Below, one piece after another: positions 62,208 to 64,000 of a stretch of DNA of 64,000 bases. The translations under genes were made by a program, and so were the position numbers. A model generated the notes under the pieces. The model did no database searches. It had not been told where the DNA came from and saw only the letters and a list, made by a program, of their open reading frames with translations. Within the stretch, counting starts at the first letter, position 1, and each line of letters opens with the position of its first letter. Source of the stretch: Flavobacteriaceae bacterium MAR_2010_72 (GTDB taxonomy: Bacteria > Bacteroidota > Bacteroidia > Flavobacteriales > Flavobacteriaceae); NCBI GenBank assembly GCA_003550275.1, contig QXCW01000002.1, positions 620,001 to 684,000 on the forward strand, written 5' to 3'.

Positions 62208-62499
62208 TATTGCTGTTAATAGTAAATTAAAAAAGCATCCGCAATTTGTATGTATTGATAAAAACAAACAGTATTACTTTGTTATTGTTAGAGTGGTTAT
62301 CTTACCTGAAAACCCCAATAACTATGATATGGTTTGGATGGAAGCCTTTAAAAAGCACGCCAGAACGCAAAATGCTAAAGTGTTATATGCAGGCGTAGGA
62401 TTAGGGAATCCAGATGGGGAAGATTTACCTATTTATTTAAACGAAGACTATTTAATCGAGTATAACGGTATACAAGTAGTTGAAACGCATTTAAACTAA
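62122..62499 (+). CDS. Conserved small protein linked to nqr/apbE
   Basis: 125 residues, soluble, no membrane segment. 'HNLAMNHVGKELEQRGFEFI', 'PQFVCIDKNKQYYFVIVR' and 'AKVLYAGVGLGNPDGEDL'. It is the usual neighbour of apbE in Flavobacteriaceae and, like the gene at 52489, often carries the misleading name NQR subunit F. Its stop touches the apbE ATG with no gap, so the pair is co-translated. Confidence 0.78.
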   Translation: MKTPLTTQELHNLAMNHVGKELEQRGFEFIAVNSKLKKHPQFVCIDKNKQYYFVIVRVVILPENPNNYDMVWMEAFKKHARTQNAKVLYAGVGLGNPDGEDLPIYLNEDYLIEYNGIQVVETHLN

Positions 62500-63483
62500 A
62501 TGAAAACTAATATTTTTTTATTGTGTGGCTTTATGGTCGTCATGTCATGTCAAACAACTAAAAACACCAAAATTTCTGGACCTGTTTTTGGAACCTCTTA
62601 TGGGATTACGTATTATTCTGAAACCATAAAAATTAAACGAACTAAACTAGATAGTCTATTTCATATAATTAACAATTCACTTTCAACTTATAAAGAGGAT
62701 TCCTATATTTCTAAAATCAACCGAAATCAGCCTATCAAGGTAGATGATCATTTTATTACGGTTTTTAACACCGCCAGAGAAGTATATGATGCGACTGATG
62801 GTGCATTTGACCCAACTATTGGAGCGGTTGTTAATGCATGGAATTTTGGCCCAAAAGGCAAGATCACCGGCTTAGATGATCTTAAGGTAGATAGTTTAAT
62901 GTTGTCTGTAGGTTTTGATAAAATTAGGCTTGAAAATAATGTTGTAATAAAAGAGAACCCAGCCACTTTTATTGATTTTAATGCCATTGCAAAAGGGTAT
63001 GGGGTAGATGTTGTGGCTCGTTATCTAGAAGCTTTAGGAATTGAGAATTACATTGTTGAAATTGGTGGTGAAATCAGATGCAAGGGGATAAATATTGAAA
63101 CTCAAAACCCGTGGCGCGTAGGTGTAGAAAAGCCAAATTTTGATGGGACTCAATCACTCATAAAGGCGATTTATTTACATGATGAAGCGATGGCTACTTC
63201 TGGTACGTATAGAAAATTTAGTATTGACGAAGACGGGAATCGCTATTCTCATATCATTGACACGGAAACAGGCTATCCTAGTAAAACCAATTTACTGAGT
63301 ATTTCTATTATTACAGATAATTGTATGATTGCCGATGCCTATGCAACAGCATTTAAATCTATGGGTATCGAAAAAGTAAAAACCTTTTTGGAATCACACC
63401 CTGAACTTAAAGTGTTCCTGATTTTTGAAAATGAACAAAAAGAACTGGAGACGCTTAATCTTAATGGATTCCCTGAAGACTAA
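62500..63483 (+). CDS. apbE: FAD:protein FMN transferase
   Basis: Transfers FMN from FAD to a Thr in target proteins such as NqrB and NqrC. 327 residues with a lipoprotein signal ('LCGFMVVMSCQTTKN', Cys17), so it acts outside the cytoplasmic membrane. Marks: 'GTSYGITYYSE', 'DGAFDPTIGAVVNAWNFGP', 'FIDFNAIAKGYGVDVVARYL', 'VEIGGEIRCKG' and 'YSHIIDTETGYP'. Ends immediately before the convergent methyltransferase stop. Confidence 0.95.
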   Translation: MKTNIFLLCGFMVVMSCQTTKNTKISGPVFGTSYGITYYSETIKIKRTKLDSLFHIINNSLSTYKEDSYISKINRNQPIKVDDHFITVFNTAREVYDATDGAFDPTIGAVVNAWNFGPKGKITGLDDLKVDSLMLSVGFDKIRLENNVVIKENPATFIDFNAIAKGYGVDVVARYLEALGIENYIVEIGGEIRCKGINIETQNPWRVGVEKPNFDGTQSLIKAIYLHDEAMATSGTYRKFSIDEDGNRYSHIIDTETGYPSKTNLLSISIITDNCMIADAYATAFKSMGIEKVKTFLESHPELKVFLIFENEQKELETLNLNGFPED

Positions 63484-64000
63484 TTACTTATAAACCACTG
63501 GGATAATTTCGCCTTTCGCCAAGCAAAACCGAGCGATATCCTCATCAGAGAATTTAGACGTATAGTTTACTTCTTCAACCTTAAAACCTATTGAACGAAG
63601 TTTATCAAAATAGTCTTGGCCGTAAACCCTAACGTGATCATACTGCCCAAAGAGTTTAGCGCGCTCTTTCTTATCGGTTATAGTATTATCTTCAAAAGTT
63701 TTTTCCCGAGCCAAATCTTGAGGAATTTGAAAAATGCCCCAACCATTAGGTTTCATCACTCGATATAATTCTTGCATAGCCTTGGTGTCATCTGGGATGT
63801 GTTCTAAAACATGGTTGCAGAGTATGACATCAAAAGTAGTGTCATCAAACGGAAGTTTGCAAATGTCTGCCTTCACATCGGCCAATGGCGAGTTTAAATC
63901 TGTAGTAATATACTCTAAGTTTTTCAAATTTTTGAAACGCTTATAAAAGGCCTGTTCAGGTGCAAAGTGTAACACTTTTAAGTTTTCTGAGAAAAAGCCA
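63484..64000 (-). CDS. SAM-dependent methyltransferase (5' end cut by window edge)
   Basis: The frame stays open to the right edge (…FFSENLKVLHFAPEQ), so the true start lies outside. Class I methyltransferase fold: 'VLHFAPEQAFYKRFKNL', 'TTDLNSPLADVKADICKLPF', 'VILCNHVLEHIPDDTKAMQE', 'GWGIFQIPQD'. This resembles the methyltransferases often associated with surface-sugar or small-molecule synthesis; the substrate is unknown. Confidence 0.85.
   Translation of the reverse strand, partial: GFFSENLKVLHFAPEQAFYKRFKNLKNLEYITTDLNSPLADVKADICKLPFDDTTFDVILCNHVLEHIPDDTKAMQELYRVMKPNGWGIFQIPQDLAREKTFEDNTITDKKERAKLFGQYDHVRVYGQDYFDKLRSIGFKVEEVNYTSKFSDEDIARFCLAKGEIIPVVYK

Noticed and set aside
1-64000. tRNA, rRNA, CRISPR arrays or insertion sequences
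   Set aside because: No cloverleaf with CCA end, no rRNA-like sequence, no regularly spaced repeats and no transposase-like frame were found by eye.

Overview
The window is chromosomal DNA of a marine-type member of the Flavobacteriaceae (Bacteroidota). The evidence is the low G+C content, a short primary sigma factor without region 1.1, promoter -7 boxes of the TAnnTTTG type, two type IX secretion genes (porT and a DUF5103 plug protein), a TamL-type outer-membrane lipoprotein, a complete Na+-translocating NQR operon, and small proteins typical of this family. No rRNA, tRNA or CRISPR array was seen. The genus cannot be fixed from the sequence alone.

Layout. 1-16.7 kb is housekeeping: a CBS protein, a CHRD lipoprotein, rpe, rpoD, the proline operon proC-proB-proA, pnp, rpsO, accD, fbaA, tamL, a SpoU rRNA methyltransferase, porT and ubiE. 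16.8-19.8 kb holds trkA-trkH (K+ uptake). 19.8-27.5 kb is an inserted block of about 7.7 kb with small membrane and stress-type proteins, an AI-2E-type permease, and an AraC regulator, response regulator and histidine kinase. It is bracketed by the 3' end of the intact trkH and a second, diverged, 5'-truncated copy of the same trkH segment. 28-35.9 kb holds an aminotransferase, a desaturase, rsmG, a membrane-anchored hydrolase and a PLP decarboxylase.

35.9-39.4 kb is an accessory array of six small one-direction genes separated by attC-like imperfect palindromes. In each unit the first bases are complementary to the bases just 3' of its own gene, and this pairing changes from unit to unit. 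That is the hallmark of integron gene cassettes; no integrase is present in the window. 39.4-46.1 kb holds pruA, a possible permuted NlpC/P60 protein, apaG, a second PLP decarboxylase and the T9SS plug protein. 46.3-52.4 kb is nqrABCDEF. 52.5-55.1 kb holds small accessory genes, including two DUF6090 paralogues and an unlisted-size 35-residue membrane peptide.

55.3-62.1 kb is a second inserted block: a giant hybrid sensor kinase, a response regulator and a GAF/adenylate cyclase in one operon. It is flanked by a direct repeat of about 97 bp that contains the promoter and first 28-29 codons of the gene just before apbE. The window ends with that gene, apbE (the flavin transferase that matures NqrB/NqrC), and a methyltransferase cut by the window edge.

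How the genes work together: Trk and NQR handle K+ and Na+ energetics, with ApbE supplying covalent FMN to NQR. The pro genes and pruA cover proline synthesis and catabolism. The accessory content arrived by at least three routes: a cassette array, and two integrations that each left a partial copy of a host gene and each brought a two-component signalling module.
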